DNA of 64,000 nucleotides from CAWGYT01 sp963826795 (GCA_963826795.1 CAWGYT010000010.1:248001-312000); one strand, 5' to 3'; shown: positions 35,696-45,706, counted from the stretch's first letter. Numbers and translations: made by a program. The notes: generated from the sequence alone by a model not told the origin.

Positions 35696-37399
35696 GTGAG
35701 CTCGGCGAAACTGCTCGTTACCCACCTGCTCAGCTTGAGTCTGCTGATGGCCGCCTCGGTTCAGGGCCAGGAGCCCTCGCCGCGTGTTCCGCCTCGGTCG
35801 CGTCCCGAGATCACCGTCACTCGACAGCCGCTGTTTTCGATTCAGTTCTATCTGAACCCGAAGTCGGCACTCCCCTCGGCGGTGCGGCTCTATGTTTCCG
35901 GAGATCTCGGGCAGACGTGGCAGCTATATCAGCAGCGTCTGCCGAACGAAGGTCATTTCGATTTTCATGCGGGCGATGATGGAGAATACTGGTTCGCCGT
36001 CCGCACGAGCGCGGACCGTCCCCCCACGCCCAGCACGACACCGCCCGAGAAAATCATCCGTGTCGACCGACAGCAGCCCGAACTTTCTCTGCGCGTCACT
36101 GTCGGGTCGACGGGTGAGTTGATTGCCGCTTGGGAGGCGATGGATACGAATCTGGAACCGAATTCATTTCGGCTGCAGTACCAGATCAGTTCGAACGATC
36201 CCTGGCAGCCTGTGAGTCACCAACGTCGCGTGATCGACGAATCAGATCCCAGCCCTCGGTACCAGGACCAGGTCAGCTGGGCCGTTGCGCAGCAATCGGG
36301 AAGAGTGAAAGTTCGAGCGGAGATTTTTGACCGGGCAGGCAATTCGCGCGAGGCCGAGCAAGAAGTCGACCTGTCGTCGGCCGCGGTCGCCAAGGACAAG
36401 CCCACGCTCGTGGACGAGATTCCCAGCTGGCGGGACGAGGCGTTTCGGCAAGAGACGGCGGATCCCGTAGCGCCCTGGCAGAGTCGTGCGTCCAGTCCGA
36501 ACGGCGGGGCGCTCGAAGCCGGCTGGCGCTCGCCCGGTCAGCCGGCCCCCGATCCACCGCAAGAGGCGGGATTGCCGGAGGTCGTCCGTCCCGGCTCGCA
36601 AGACGATCCAAGTTCCACGGGCAAATCGAATGGGTCGCCTCCGAGCGACGGAACGTGGCGTCCCGATTCGCCGGACGACCCGACACGGCCCGTTGAGTCA
36701 TCGGCCGCGGGCTATCAGCCGCCGGTCGCAAGTCGGGGGCAAGACCTGCCGACGCCGTCGCGTTCCGACGTCCCGCTGACCAACTCGCGTCAATTCAATC
36801 TGGACTACGAAATCCGCGACGTCGAGGACGGCGGCGTGGAGCGAGTGGAGCTTTGGGTCACGGACGATTACGGCGGCTCGTGGAAGCCCTATGGTACCGA
36901 TGACGATCGGGTGAGTCCTTTCTTCGTGGAAATGGATCGTGAGGGCATTTTTGGATTTCGGCTCTTGATCCACAATCGCGCCGGGCTGTCGGCGCCGCCG
37001 CCCAAATCGGGCGACCAAGCGGATTTGATGCTGGGCATCGACACGACACCCCCGGCGGTCAAGTTGATCGCCACCGAGTTGTTGAGCGACTCGACCCCGC
37101 CCCGTGTTCGAATTCGCTGGCGGGCGGAGGATCCGAATCTGGCGGAGCGACCGGTTCGACTCAGCTACGCGCCTCGGCCCACCGGCCCCTGGTCGTACTT
37201 TGTCGACGCCTTGGACAATCGGGGCGCCTATGACTGGACGCCCGAAACGCCGTTGCCGAGACAGACCTACATTCGGCTGGAAGTGACCGACCGTGCCGGG
37301 AACCTCGCAACCGACCAGTCGACCGCGCCGGTCAGCGATACCTCGCGTGAACCGAGGGCGATCATTCGGCGATTCGAACCCGTGGGCAAGACGCCCTGA
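35696..37399 (+). CDS. Secreted protein with two Ig-like beta domains
   Basis: GTG start at 35696 (AGGGAG upstream) opens a signal peptide (LLVTHLLSLSLLMAASVQGQ). 567 residues. The N-terminal part has repeated beta-sandwich features (SIQFYLNP, LYVSGDLGQTWQLYQQ, EYWFAVRTSAD; then LIAAWEAMDTNLEPNSFRLQ and VKVRAEIFDRAGN). A Pro/Ser/Asp-rich linker (about residues 240-360) separates it from a second similar set (VELWVTDDYGGSWKPYGTDD, IFGFRLLIHNRAG, IRWRAEDPNLAERPVRLSYA, YIRLEVTDRAGN). The two halves look like an internal duplication. Function unknown; extracellular. Confidence 0.75.
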   Translation: MSSAKLLVTHLLSLSLLMAASVQGQEPSPRVPPRSRPEITVTRQPLFSIQFYLNPKSALPSAVRLYVSGDLGQTWQLYQQRLPNEGHFDFHAGDDGEYWFAVRTSADRPPTPSTTPPEKIIRVDRQQPELSLRVTVGSTGELIAAWEAMDTNLEPNSFRLQYQISSNDPWQPVSHQRRVIDESDPSPRYQDQVSWAVAQQSGRVKVRAEIFDRAGNSREAEQEVDLSSAAVAKDKPTLVDEIPSWRDEAFRQETADPVAPWQSRASSPNGGALEAGWRSPGQPAPDPPQEAGLPEVVRPGSQDDPSSTGKSNGSPPSDGTWRPDSPDDPTRPVESSAAGYQPPVASRGQDLPTPSRSDVPLTNSRQFNLDYEIRDVEDGGVERVELWVTDDYGGSWKPYGTDDDRVSPFFVEMDREGIFGFRLLIHNRAGLSAPPPKSGDQADLMLGIDTTPPAVKLIATELLSDSTPPRVRIRWRAEDPNLAERPVRLSYAPRPTGPWSYFVDALDNRGAYDWTPETPLPRQTYIRLEVTDRAGNLATDQSTAPVSDTSREPRAIIRRFEPVGKTP

Positions 37400-37466
37400 A
37401 TCCGCCAGCCCCACGAACGTCCGCGCCCCTCTTTCTTGGACGGAACCATCCGACTACGATGCGCGG

Positions 37467-38561
37467 ATGCCGAATCCGAACCAACCTCAACCTGCCTTCG
37501 ATTTGCTCGGTCGTGCGGAGACCGGTCCCCTTCCGCGCATTGTCGCCATCGTCGGTGACGAACGTTTCCTGAAGCGATTGGTGCTAAACCGATTCGTGGC
37601 GGAGGACGACGAACTCGAGCGGTACGCCGGCGGACAGTGCACGTGGCAAGACGTGGCGGACGAGTTGGCGACCCGCTCACTATTTGGCACCGGTCCGCGT
37701 CGCGTGTTGGTGACTGAGGCGGACGATTTTGTCACTCGGCATCGAAGCGACCTCGAGAGATACGCGCAGCGTGGGCAAGGGATCTTGATCTTGGACTTGC
37801 AGAGTTTGCCTGGCAATACGCGACTTTACAAGCAGATCGCGGCCGAGGGGTGGATCATCGAATGCCGTGTCCCGCAGGCCGCTGGCCAGGCGAAATCGGC
37901 CGAAACCGCGCGACTCAAGAAGTGGTTGGAAACTTGGTCGGTCCATCATCACGGGGTCAAGCTGTTGCGCGAGGCGGCCGAACTCCTGGTCGACTTGGTT
38001 GGCTGGGATCTGGGCATGCTGGATCAGGAGTTGGCCAAGCTGGCTTTATTTGTTCTTCCGGGAGCCCAGGTGGATGCCGCACTGGTCCAACGCGTTGTGG
38101 GCGGTTGGCGAACTCAAACCACCTGGGATTTGCTGGACGCGGCGGCGGACGGCAACACGGCCGAGGCGTTGCTGCAGCTGGACCATCTTTTGCAAGCGGG
38201 CGAGCCGCCGCAGGCGCTTTTCGGATCGATCGCGTGGTCACTACGCCGCTACGCGGCCGCCACCCGGATCGTGCAGGAGGGGGAACGACGGGGGCAGCGA
38301 ATCGATCTCAAGGAGGCACTGGTGCGCGCCGGCTTCCGCCAGTGGCCCCCCAACGCACTGGATCGGGCGGCGGCTCAATTGAAGCAAATGACACGTCACC
38401 GAAGCGGTCAGCTGTATCGCTGGCTGCTCGACGCGGACCTCGCCCTGAAGGGCAGCCATGCCACTCCCTCGCGTGGTCGATTCGTGCTGGAGCAGCTCTT
38501 CTTTCAGCTTGCGAAGCAGCTCCGTCCGACGGCCCGTCGCCGCTCGGAGTCGTCGGCGTGA
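37467..38561 (+). CDS. holA: DNA polymerase III subunit delta
   Basis: Clamp-loader subunit that opens the sliding clamp. ATG at 37467 is preferred over the longer upstream frame because MPNPNQPQPAFDLLGRAETG begins the family-like N-terminus. 364 residues. Landmarks: IVAIVGDERFLKRLVLNRFV, SLFGTGPRRVLVTEADDFVT, LILDLQSLPGNTRLYKQIAA, AELLVDLVGWDLGMLDQELA, WDLLDAAADGNTAEALLQLD, and the C-terminal LDADLALKG. Chain length and helix order fit HolA. Confidence 0.9.
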   Translation: MPNPNQPQPAFDLLGRAETGPLPRIVAIVGDERFLKRLVLNRFVAEDDELERYAGGQCTWQDVADELATRSLFGTGPRRVLVTEADDFVTRHRSDLERYAQRGQGILILDLQSLPGNTRLYKQIAAEGWIIECRVPQAAGQAKSAETARLKKWLETWSVHHHGVKLLREAAELLVDLVGWDLGMLDQELAKLALFVLPGAQVDAALVQRVVGGWRTQTTWDLLDAAADGNTAEALLQLDHLLQAGEPPQALFGSIAWSLRRYAAATRIVQEGERRGQRIDLKEALVRAGFRQWPPNALDRAAAQLKQMTRHRSGQLYRWLLDADLALKGSHATPSRGRFVLEQLFFQLAKQLRPTARRRSESSA

Positions 38562-38588
38562 CGCTTGGACGGTGGCCGGCCGGCGGTC

Positions 38589-39881
38589 CTAGCGCCGCGA
38601 CTCGTCACGCCGTTTGAGGCACCCGCCCACAATCACGTCCGTCGCACGGCCGTGCAGGGTCCAGCCGACCAGCGGCGTGTTGCGGCCAAGTGACGCGAAG
38701 CGAGACGGATCGACGACCCAGGTCGCTTCCGGATCGATGATTACCACATCGGCATCGGCCCCGGGCCGGAGCGTTCCTTTGTCGGCCAGTCCGAGGATGC
38801 GGGCCGGATTGCAACTGAGCTTTGCCAGCACCTGATACCAGGACAGGTGGCCGGCCGTGACGAGCTTGGTGCCCACCAGGCCGAGGGTCGTCTCGAGCCC
38901 GACCATTCCATGGGGCGCCGCGTCGATCACATCCATTTTTTTTTCCGCCGCCCGCGGCGTATGGCCCGACGCGATCACGTCAATCGTGCCGTCCACGAGT
39001 CCCTCGATACAGGCCGCGACATGGTCGGCTGATCGCAGGGGCGGGTTGACCTTGCAGTTGGAATCAAAGCGACGCAAGTGCTCATCGTCCAAGGCAAAAT
39101 TTGCGGCGGCAATCCCCGCGGTGACGTCGACCCCGCGGGCTCGCGCTCGGCGCAGGATCTCGATGCTGCCGGCGCTCGAAATGTGCAGTAGATGAAGACG
39201 TCCGCCGGTCGCTTCCGCGAGACGAATATCTCGAGCCGTCATCACATCCTCGGCTTCGGCGGGCATCCCGGCCAGTCCCAGCAGCGTCGAGACCAAGCCC
39301 TCGTGCATCACCCCGTCCCGATTCAATTCGGGGACTTCCGGGCGATTCAGGATCGGTCGGCCGAACATCTGAGCGTATTCCAGGGCCCGCCGCATCAGCT
39401 CCGCGTTCGCCACGGGCGCCGAAGCGTCGGTAAACCCCACCGCGCCCGCCTCGGCCAATAACCCCATTTCGGCCAGTTGGTGCCCTTCCCGGTTCTTGCT
39501 GATGCAGGCCAAGACCACCACGTGACACTGCCCTGCTCGGGCGGCTTGGTGCTGCAAGAACTCGACCCCCGCTTGACTGTCGATGGGCGGATCGGTGTTG
39601 GGCAGACACGCGAGCGTCGTGTAGCCTCCGGCCACGGCCGCCGCGGCCCCCGTGGCAATCGTTTCATCCTCCTCAAAGCCAGGCTCGCGCAGTTCGGCGC
39701 CAATGTCGATTAAGCCTGGCGCCACGATGCGGTCACGGGCGTCGAGTACCAGATCGGCCTTGGCCGACGATTGGGGTTCGAGCGAATCGATTCGCCCCTC
39801 CACCACGCGCACATCGGTAATCCGGTCGATCCCCTGACTGGGATCCATCACTCGGCCATTACGGATCAAGATCGTTGTCAT
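38589..39881 (-). CDS. Dihydroorotase-like protein lacking catalytic residues (PyrC' type)
   Basis: 430 residues from ATG 39881, overall clearly a type I dihydroorotase (IVAPGLID, LREPGFEEDETIATGAAAAV, LACLPNTDPPIDS, HLLHISSAGSIEIL, KVNPPLRSADHVAACIEGLV). The metal ligands are lost, however: the HxH of the active-enzyme motif DxHxHLREPG reads DIGAELREPG; the His of the HAED-type segment is replaced (LNRPEVPELNRDGVMHEG); and the catalytic Asp of DHAP is Gly (IASGHTPR). It lies 10 bases after pyrB. It probably acts as the structural partner of aspartate transcarbamoylase, as in Pseudomonas, and another gene must supply the active dihydroorotase. Confidence 0.85.
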   Translation of the reverse strand: MTTILIRNGRVMDPSQGIDRITDVRVVEGRIDSLEPQSSAKADLVLDARDRIVAPGLIDIGAELREPGFEEDETIATGAAAAVAGGYTTLACLPNTDPPIDSQAGVEFLQHQAARAGQCHVVVLACISKNREGHQLAEMGLLAEAGAVGFTDASAPVANAELMRRALEYAQMFGRPILNRPEVPELNRDGVMHEGLVSTLLGLAGMPAEAEDVMTARDIRLAEATGGRLHLLHISSAGSIEILRRARARGVDVTAGIAAANFALDDEHLRRFDSNCKVNPPLRSADHVAACIEGLVDGTIDVIASGHTPRAAEKKMDVIDAAPHGMVGLETTLGLVGTKLVTAGHLSWYQVLAKLSCNPARILGLADKGTLRPGADADVVIIDPEATWVVDPSRFASLGRNTPLVGWTLHGRATDVIVGGCLKRRDESRR

Positions 39882-39891
39882 CGTCCCGTTC

Positions 39892-40854
39892 TCACTCCGT
39901 CCCGGTTCCGCAAACCAACCAGAGCGCGGCCATGCGAACGGCCAACCCATTGGTGACCTGGTCCAGAATCACCGAGTGCGGCCCGTCCGCGACTTCCGTC
40001 GTGATTTCCACGCCTCGATTGATCGGGCCGGGCGCCATGATCAAGATGTCTCGCTTGGCCCGCGCCATCCGCTTGCGGTTCATCGCATAGAGCAGGGCGT
40101 ATTCGCGCACCGATGGAAAGGGGCGGGTGTGCTGGCGTTCGAATTGGATCCGCAACAGGTTCAACACGTCGCAACGCGGGAGAATCTCATCCAAATCGTG
40201 AGCCACCTCAACGCCCATCTCTGCCCAGCGCTGGGACACGAGCGTCGAAGGACCGCACACGATCGGATGCGCTCCCAACTTCTTCAAACCCCAGATGTTC
40301 GATCGCGCCGTTCGGCTGTGGGCGATGTCACCCACGAGCGCCACCGTCAAACCCTCGAGCGACCCGCAGTGTTGGCGGATGGTGAGGATGTCGAGTAAAC
40401 CCTGAGTTGGATGCTCGTGGGGACCATCACCTGCATTCAGGACCGAGCAGCCCAGGCGTTCGGACAACAAATGAGGTGTCCCGGGCGTCTGATGGCGGAC
40501 GACCACGACATCCACCCCCATGGCCTCGATGTTCCGCGCCGTATCGATGAACGATTCGCCCTTGGACAAACTGCTACCCGAGGCCGAAAACTCAACCGTA
40601 TCAGCTCCCAAACGGCGTGCCGCCAGCGAAAAGCTGGTTCGCGTCCGAGTCGAGTTCTCGAAGAACAGGTTGGCGATTGTTCGGCCCTGAAGCAGGCTCG
40701 ACTTGCGCCGACTTGACAATGCATTGGCACGAAACCAATCCGCCGCATCCAGCAGCGTGGTCAATTCGGCGACGGTCAGACACTCCAGATCCAGAAGATG
40801 CCGACGGCTCCAAACCCCCGGCTCGATCGGACTCGCGTGCGGCTCGTTGGACAT
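39892..40854 (-). CDS. pyrB: Aspartate carbamoyltransferase catalytic subunit
   Basis: Condenses carbamoyl phosphate with aspartate in pyrimidine synthesis. ATG 40854 gives 320 residues. Landmarks: carbamoyl-phosphate loop FENSTRTRTSFSLAARRLGA, SASGSSLSKGESFIDTARNI, VVRHQTPGTPHLL, NAGDGPHEHPTQGLLDILTI, VGDIAHSRTARSNIWGLKKL, and the aspartate loop (RIQFERQH...) with MAPGPINRGVEI. The first 15 residues are an extra N-terminal tail. It is first gene of an operon with the degenerate dihydroorotase. Confidence 0.95.
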   Translation of the reverse strand: MSNEPHASPIEPGVWSRRHLLDLECLTVAELTTLLDAADWFRANALSSRRKSSLLQGRTIANLFFENSTRTRTSFSLAARRLGADTVEFSASGSSLSKGESFIDTARNIEAMGVDVVVVRHQTPGTPHLLSERLGCSVLNAGDGPHEHPTQGLLDILTIRQHCGSLEGLTVALVGDIAHSRTARSNIWGLKKLGAHPIVCGPSTLVSQRWAEMGVEVAHDLDEILPRCDVLNLLRIQFERQHTRPFPSVREYALLYAMNRKRMARAKRDILIMAPGPINRGVEITTEVADGPHSVILDQVTNGLAVRMAALWLVCGTGTE

Positions 40855-41153
40855 CCTGGCTCGGACGAAGAAGAAAGTGGGGAAAACGGAGACACGTTGT
40901 CGACGCCCAAGGTCGACCAAATGGTCCCAATCCTAGCAGCCCGGCGAAACACCGCAACTCCCGCCCACCAAGATCGCGTTGAGAATCCCCGCCGCAAATC
41001 GCGTGCACGCCCGGGAACCCCGACTATGATGAGGGAGGCACCCATGGGCCGGGGCCAGTCGCGATTCAGCGGCCTCTGCGTCGCCGGCCGCCAAGGGATC
41101 GGACGGCGGGTGCCCTCAAAACTTCGCCCCTGTTCGTGCCAATTTCCAAAACC

Positions 41154-42086
41154 ATGTCCGTGACTGCACCCACCATTCTGGTCCACTTCTCCGAAGCCCG
41201 AAGCGACTTGGCCGAGTACCTCGCAGACGTCGGTTACGAGGTCCGCGACTATGCCTGGGGAGGCCGGACAGGGACGCCCGCGCTGATCATCACGGATCAG
41301 TCGTTGGAACTGCCGGAGACGGCGGGCAACGAATCCGCGTTGGGCCTGGACGCGATCGGAATGATTACCTTGGGAACCGGCTGCATCTGGGCCGCCGGGA
41401 AGATGCGGTATCCGGACGCGCGGCTGTCGGCCGACGTCACGGGCCGCGAACTGGTGACCGTGGCGGGGCTGGTACGCGAGATCGCGGAGCTGCGTCGGCG
41501 CCATGACGAGGAGCGACAGGAGTGCCAGCGTTGGATTGAATTGGCCATGCAGGACCCCTTGACCGGCCTCCCAAATCGGCGGGCCTGGGATCTCCATTTG
41601 GCCGAGCAATTGGCGGGGCGCCAGCCGCTCTGTGTGGCCCTGGTCGACGTGGATCGGTTCAAGCAGATTAACGACCAAGGCGGGCAAGGCGTGGGCGACC
41701 AAGTCCTCCGCGAAGTCGGCCGCGTGATGCGTGGCCGACTACGCCGACGGGACCTGGTCGCTCGAGTGGGAGGTGACGAATTCGGGATCGTCCTGCAGGA
41801 CCTCGACCGAGGCTTGGCGGCCCACGTGCTCGAACGGCTCCGCCAAATCGTGACCGAGAAACTCGCGGCGCTCCACCTGCCGCGTACCACCTTGAGCGTC
41901 GGCTTTGTGATCGTGCCGGCCGACGACCGCGGCTGCGCATCCGAGGTGTTTTCGGCAGCAGCGATATCACTGCAAGCCGCCAAGCAGCTCTCGCGAACAC
42001 AGGCCTTGGGCTGGCTACCCGACGCGTCCGGTTCGTCCTCGCCCCCATCGTCGAAGCCCCAATCGTCAAAGCGAACCGAAACTTGA
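41154..42086 (+). CDS. Diguanylate cyclase (GGDEF) with response-regulator-like N-terminus
   Basis: Makes cyclic di-GMP from two GTP. ATG 41154 is chosen; a GTG 18 bases upstream is possible. Residues 1-115 resemble a degenerate receiver fold (TILVHFSEARSDLAEYLADV, ALIITDQSLEL) without a clear phosphorylation site. A coiled-coil linker (LVREIAELRRRHDEERQECQ) precedes the GGDEF domain: DPLTGLPNRRAWD, LVDVDRFKQIND, active site RVGGDEFG. An RxxD inhibitory site (RRRD) lies five residues before GGDEF, so product feedback is likely. Complete, 310 residues. Confidence 0.88.
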   Translation: MSVTAPTILVHFSEARSDLAEYLADVGYEVRDYAWGGRTGTPALIITDQSLELPETAGNESALGLDAIGMITLGTGCIWAAGKMRYPDARLSADVTGRELVTVAGLVREIAELRRRHDEERQECQRWIELAMQDPLTGLPNRRAWDLHLAEQLAGRQPLCVALVDVDRFKQINDQGGQGVGDQVLREVGRVMRGRLRRRDLVARVGGDEFGIVLQDLDRGLAAHVLERLRQIVTEKLAALHLPRTTLSVGFVIVPADDRGCASEVFSAAAISLQAAKQLSRTQALGWLPDASGSSSPPSSKPQSSKRTET

Positions 42087-42218
42087 GAAAAACTCAAGCC
42101 GGCCGCACAGCCTGCCGATACGGCACATATCGACATCCGCAGCACGAGCCTGGGGGGACGGCTTGCGCGTGTCGGACAGAACTAATCGATTGGCGAATCG
42201 TCGGCAAGGAGGCCACGT

Positions 42219-42704
42219 ATGTCCCTCGTTTCCTTTCGAACTCGAATCTTGCTGGCGGCCTGCGGCCTGGCTTTGACCGCGACCACGGGTTGCTCGACCT
42301 TGCCGCACGCCGGCACGTTGCCCTTCTTGGGGAAGTCCGCGGAGAGCGCCGAGTCGAGTGATCCGGTATCGACTTGCACGGTCGAAGTCCGCACGATGTC
42401 TCGGCGCCCCAAGTTGATCGAGGTCCCGCTGGCGACCGATACACGTGTCCAGGACGTCCTGGATGCCTGTCGAGCCTCGCGGCGGTTTCGGAATCCCGAG
42501 GTCTACGTTCTGCGTCCCACGCCCGAGAGCACTGATCCCGCGCTCAAGCTTGCCTGCCAGTTCGACCGCAAATCGCGTCGCATCAGCTTGGAATTCGACT
42601 ATGCCGTCCTGCCCGGCGACCGGATCGTCATTGGCGAGGGGAAATCGGATACGCTGGACGACTTGTTCGGATCGCTCTTGGGACCGGTGCTCAGCCATCG
42701 CTAA
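42219..42704 (+). CDS. Lipoprotein with a soluble C-terminal domain
   Basis: ATG 42219 after AAGGAGG. The lipobox is TATTGCS (Cys about residue 25). The mature part of about 135 residues has an unknown domain: IEVPLATDTRVQDVLDACRA, PEVYVLRPTPESTDPALKLA, CQFDRKSRRISLEFDYAVLP, GDRIVIGEG. The ending resembles the loop of polysaccharide-export SLBB-type proteins (LxPGDRIVI), but the match is short. It is convergent with the ABC permease. Confidence 0.65.
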   Translation: MSLVSFRTRILLAACGLALTATTGCSTLPHAGTLPFLGKSAESAESSDPVSTCTVEVRTMSRRPKLIEVPLATDTRVQDVLDACRASRRFRNPEVYVLRPTPESTDPALKLACQFDRKSRRISLEFDYAVLPGDRIVIGEGKSDTLDDLFGSLLGPVLSHR

Positions 42705-42712
42705 AACGTCAT

Positions 42713-44380
42713 TTATTGCGCGACGCGCCAACGCGTTTTCAGCAACCAGACCATCGCTCCCAAAAGGCCGCCGTCGAGCAAGAGGGTCACGACGTGATAA
42801 ATCCCCACAAGCCGCCAGTCGTCGGGGAAGAAACGCCCTTGGCTGAAGCTGGCGTAGTTGCCGTACGCCAAGGGGTCAGTCGACAGGGGCACCGAAAACG
42901 CCGCCGCAAACGGGCTGGTCACGGCGAGATACTGGATGGCGTTGACTGCGTTTAAGGTCGCGGGCGATTGATCGGGTCCGGCCATAAAACTCTTGGCGAA
43001 AACCGTCATGGCCACCGGAGCACAAAACAAGACCAGGATGCCGACGTACGTTGTCATCAGACTTGTGGCCGTCTTTTGAAAGAGTACGGAAAAAAACAAC
43101 GCCAGCAGAGCGCTGGTCACACAGGTCAGCGCGATGATTCCCATGAAGGCCAAGACGGAAAGCAGGTTCCCCCAGTAATAGGAAACCATCAAGACTGCCA
43201 GGAAAAGTGGCCAGACCAGGAACAACGTCAACACGCTGGAAACTCGCAGGCCGGCCAGGAGCTTTCCCTGCAGGATTCGCCAGGGAGTAATCGTCGTCGT
43301 CAACAGCAGGTCCAGCGTCTGGCGTTCTCGTTCGCTGGTCATGCTTCCGGCGGAAAAAACCGGACCGACCAGCACATTAAACAGCAGGACATAGCTGACG
43401 TACCATGCCGCCAGGAAAGGAGCAATGAATAACGACACGGCCATGATCGGGATCGCCAGAAACATGCTGATTTGAATCACCAGTCGCAGCATGAGCGTGC
43501 CTTGACTGAAGATCTCGCTGTGAATCTCCTTGTCGTAGACGGGATTCGCCTGATCGTCCATCAGCGTCTCGCGTTTCGGCGGCGCAAACAGCATGTCTGG
43601 AAACTGATCCCGGCGGATCACCAGCCCCACCACGTCCTTGGCCTCTTGCTCCAAGTCCACGACTTCCTTCCCCTCGCTGCCCACATCGGGCGGATGCAGC
43701 AGACGCACCGTCGTGGTGCGGAAAAGCGCCCAGCAAATCAGGCCCGTGCCAGCCGGCAGCACGGTGGTGGTCAACAGCAATCGAAACTCCCCCTGCCCTT
43801 CAAAGCTTTTCCAAATCAGCACACCGAACAGAGCCAGGGGCAAGATCAAGAGATAGGAAGCAACGAGGGCCGCCGAGGTCCTTTGAAAGTAGCTGCTGCA
43901 CGTGATGCTGATCATGCCAAATACGACCACGGACAGAATCAGGCCGAGATAGGCGGCAAGGACTTCGTAGATCGAGACACCCCCGAGCGGCAGGCACAAC
44001 ATCACGATCGGCAAAGAAGCGAAGATCAGCAGGGCCAGATGGGCAAGCGACGAGAGCAGCTTCCCCAGGCAGATCGCCGCCGGGCGCAAGGGACTGGCCA
44101 AGAGCATCTCGTAGGTTTTTCGCTCCTTTTCACCCGTGATCGTGCCAGCCGCGAAACTGGGCGCCATCAGCGACGCCAGAATGTATTGGCCGAAGAAAAA
44201 CATGTTGACCAGATCGCGGGCCTGATCGGCGTTGGCCTCCAGCCGCGTCTGTCGAGGCCAGGCAAAGAACACGACGGCGGCCAGTACGACCTGATAGACC
44301 AGCAACAAAACAAATGCCCGCTTCATCCGCAGGTTAACGACCAGCTCGCGCTGCATCACGGGGTTTTCGAGCAAATACAT
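42713..44380 (-). CDS. ABC-2 type transporter permease
   Basis: 555 residues with about twelve hydrophobic segments in two similar halves. MYLLENPVMQRELVVNLRMK is the cytoplasmic start. The family segment SLMAPSFAAGTITGEKERKT and YEMLLASPLRPAAICLGKLL is repeated in the second half as GPVFSAGSMTSERERQTLDL and LLTTTITPWRILQGKLLAGL. This is the membrane-spanning part of an ABC-2 exporter (antibiotic/polysaccharide type, often with gliding-type genes). The ATPase is not encoded in the window; it may lie elsewhere. It starts 57 bases before the argG stop. Confidence 0.85.
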   Translation of the reverse strand: MYLLENPVMQRELVVNLRMKRAFVLLLVYQVVLAAVVFFAWPRQTRLEANADQARDLVNMFFFGQYILASLMAPSFAAGTITGEKERKTYEMLLASPLRPAAICLGKLLSSLAHLALLIFASLPIVMLCLPLGGVSIYEVLAAYLGLILSVVVFGMISITCSSYFQRTSAALVASYLLILPLALFGVLIWKSFEGQGEFRLLLTTTVLPAGTGLICWALFRTTTVRLLHPPDVGSEGKEVVDLEQEAKDVVGLVIRRDQFPDMLFAPPKRETLMDDQANPVYDKEIHSEIFSQGTLMLRLVIQISMFLAIPIMAVSLFIAPFLAAWYVSYVLLFNVLVGPVFSAGSMTSERERQTLDLLLTTTITPWRILQGKLLAGLRVSSVLTLFLVWPLFLAVLMVSYYWGNLLSVLAFMGIIALTCVTSALLALFFSVLFQKTATSLMTTYVGILVLFCAPVAMTVFAKSFMAGPDQSPATLNAVNAIQYLAVTSPFAAAFSVPLSTDPLAYGNYASFSQGRFFPDDWRLVGIYHVVTLLLDGGLLGAMVWLLKTRWRVAQ

Positions 44381-44437
44381 CGCAGAGACTTCGCTTTTGA
44401 TTGCGGATCTTGCCGGCCGGATTCCCGCCCCGCCAAC

Positions 44438-45654
44438 TCAATCGCGCCGGGGTCGAACGCGCCCCTGGACGCGTGAGGGAAGCCCGACAATACGCAAGAA
44501 ACCCTCGGCATCGGTCTGATTGTAGGACCCCCCACCCTCCATCGTCGCGATCCCCTCATCGTACAGGCTGTGGGGACTCCGCCGCCCATCGACCATCACG
44601 TTCCCCTTGTAGAGTTTCAAGCGAACTTGGCCCGTCACCGGCTGAGTCGCCTGGCGAATGAAGGCCAACAGGGCGTCCATCTTCGGCGAGTACCAAAACC
44701 CGTAATACACGAGCTCGGCGACTTCGGGGGCGAGGCGGTTTCGCAAGTGAATCAGATCGCGATCCAGCGTCAACTGTTCGAGCACCAGGAGCGCGTCATA
44801 GAGAATCGTCATGCCTGGCGCCTCGTACACGCCGCGACTCTTCATCCCCACGAATCGATTCTCGACCATGTCGATTCGACCGATGCCGTTGCGTCCCCCG
44901 ATCTCGTTCAGCTGCTGGACAATCGCCAGCGGACTGAGCGATTGTCCGTTGACGGCCACGGGCAACCCACCGTCGAAATCGATCGTGACGGTTTCCACCG
45001 CGTCCGGTGCTTGCTGAGGAGATACGGTCATCCCAAACTCGACCAGCTCAACGCCGTTAACCTCGAGATCTTCCAAGTCGCCGGCTTCGTAACTGATATG
45101 CAGACAGTTTTCGTCCGAACTGTAGGGTTTTGAGGCAGAGGCCTTGACGGGAATCTGATGCGATTGACAGAAATCAATCATCTCGCGGCGTCCCGGGAAC
45201 GCTTGCCGAAAGGATTCCATCCGCCAAGGGGCGATCACTTTGACGCTGGGATTGAGTGCCTCGGCGGCCAATTGGAATCGGCATTGATCGTTGCCCTTCC
45301 CAGTCGCCCCGTGAGCGTAAGCGTCGGCTCCGACCTCTTCGGCGACCTGCAGACAGACTTTCGAGATGAGAGGTCTAGCGATCGACGTACCCAGTAAATA
45401 AATCGATTCGTACTTGGCCTGCCACTGCAGTACGGGAAAGGCGAAGTCCCGACACAACGCTTCCTGGGCGTCGATAATCCGTGCGCGTCAGCCGCGCCCG
45501 CCTGCTTGGCCTTATTCAGAATTGCGGGTCGGTCCTCGCAGGGTTGCCCCAAATCGACGTAGACCGCATGAACTTCATAACCCTGGTCCTGGAGCCACCC
45601 CAAAATGACCGAGGTATCCAGCCCTCCCGAATAGGCAAGCACGCAGCTAGGCAT
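44438..45654 (-). CDS. argG: Argininosuccinate synthase, one frame break
   Basis: Joins citrulline and aspartate with ATP in arginine synthesis. It starts at ATG 45654 (MPSCVLAYSGGLDTSVILGW, the PP-loop SGGLDTS). The frame is lost near 45478-45486, where QAGAADA must join ARIIDAQEALCRDFAFPVLQ. The rest is intact: ESIYLLGTSIARPLISK, AHGATGKGNDQCRFQLA, PYSSDENCLHISYEAGDLED, GIGRIDMVENRFVGMKSRGV, YEAPG. Corrected length is about 405 residues, as usual. As an essential biosynthetic gene in an apparently free-living organism, the break is more likely a sequencing error than a mutation. Confidence 0.92.
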
Positions 45655-45706
45655 AATAATTGAGACCTGTAAATCAAGAACGACAAAACAAGTGCGTGGG
45701 AGTTCG

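Noticed and set aside
40930..41150. Possible short genes between pyrB and the diguanylate cyclase
   Set aside because: Frames here are short, lack ribosome-binding sites and have antisense-type composition; the stretch is treated as the divergent promoter region.
45478..45486. Programmed frameshift in argG
   Set aside because: No slippery heptamer or downstream stem is visible, argG is not known to use frameshifting, and similar one-base breaks occur throughout the window.
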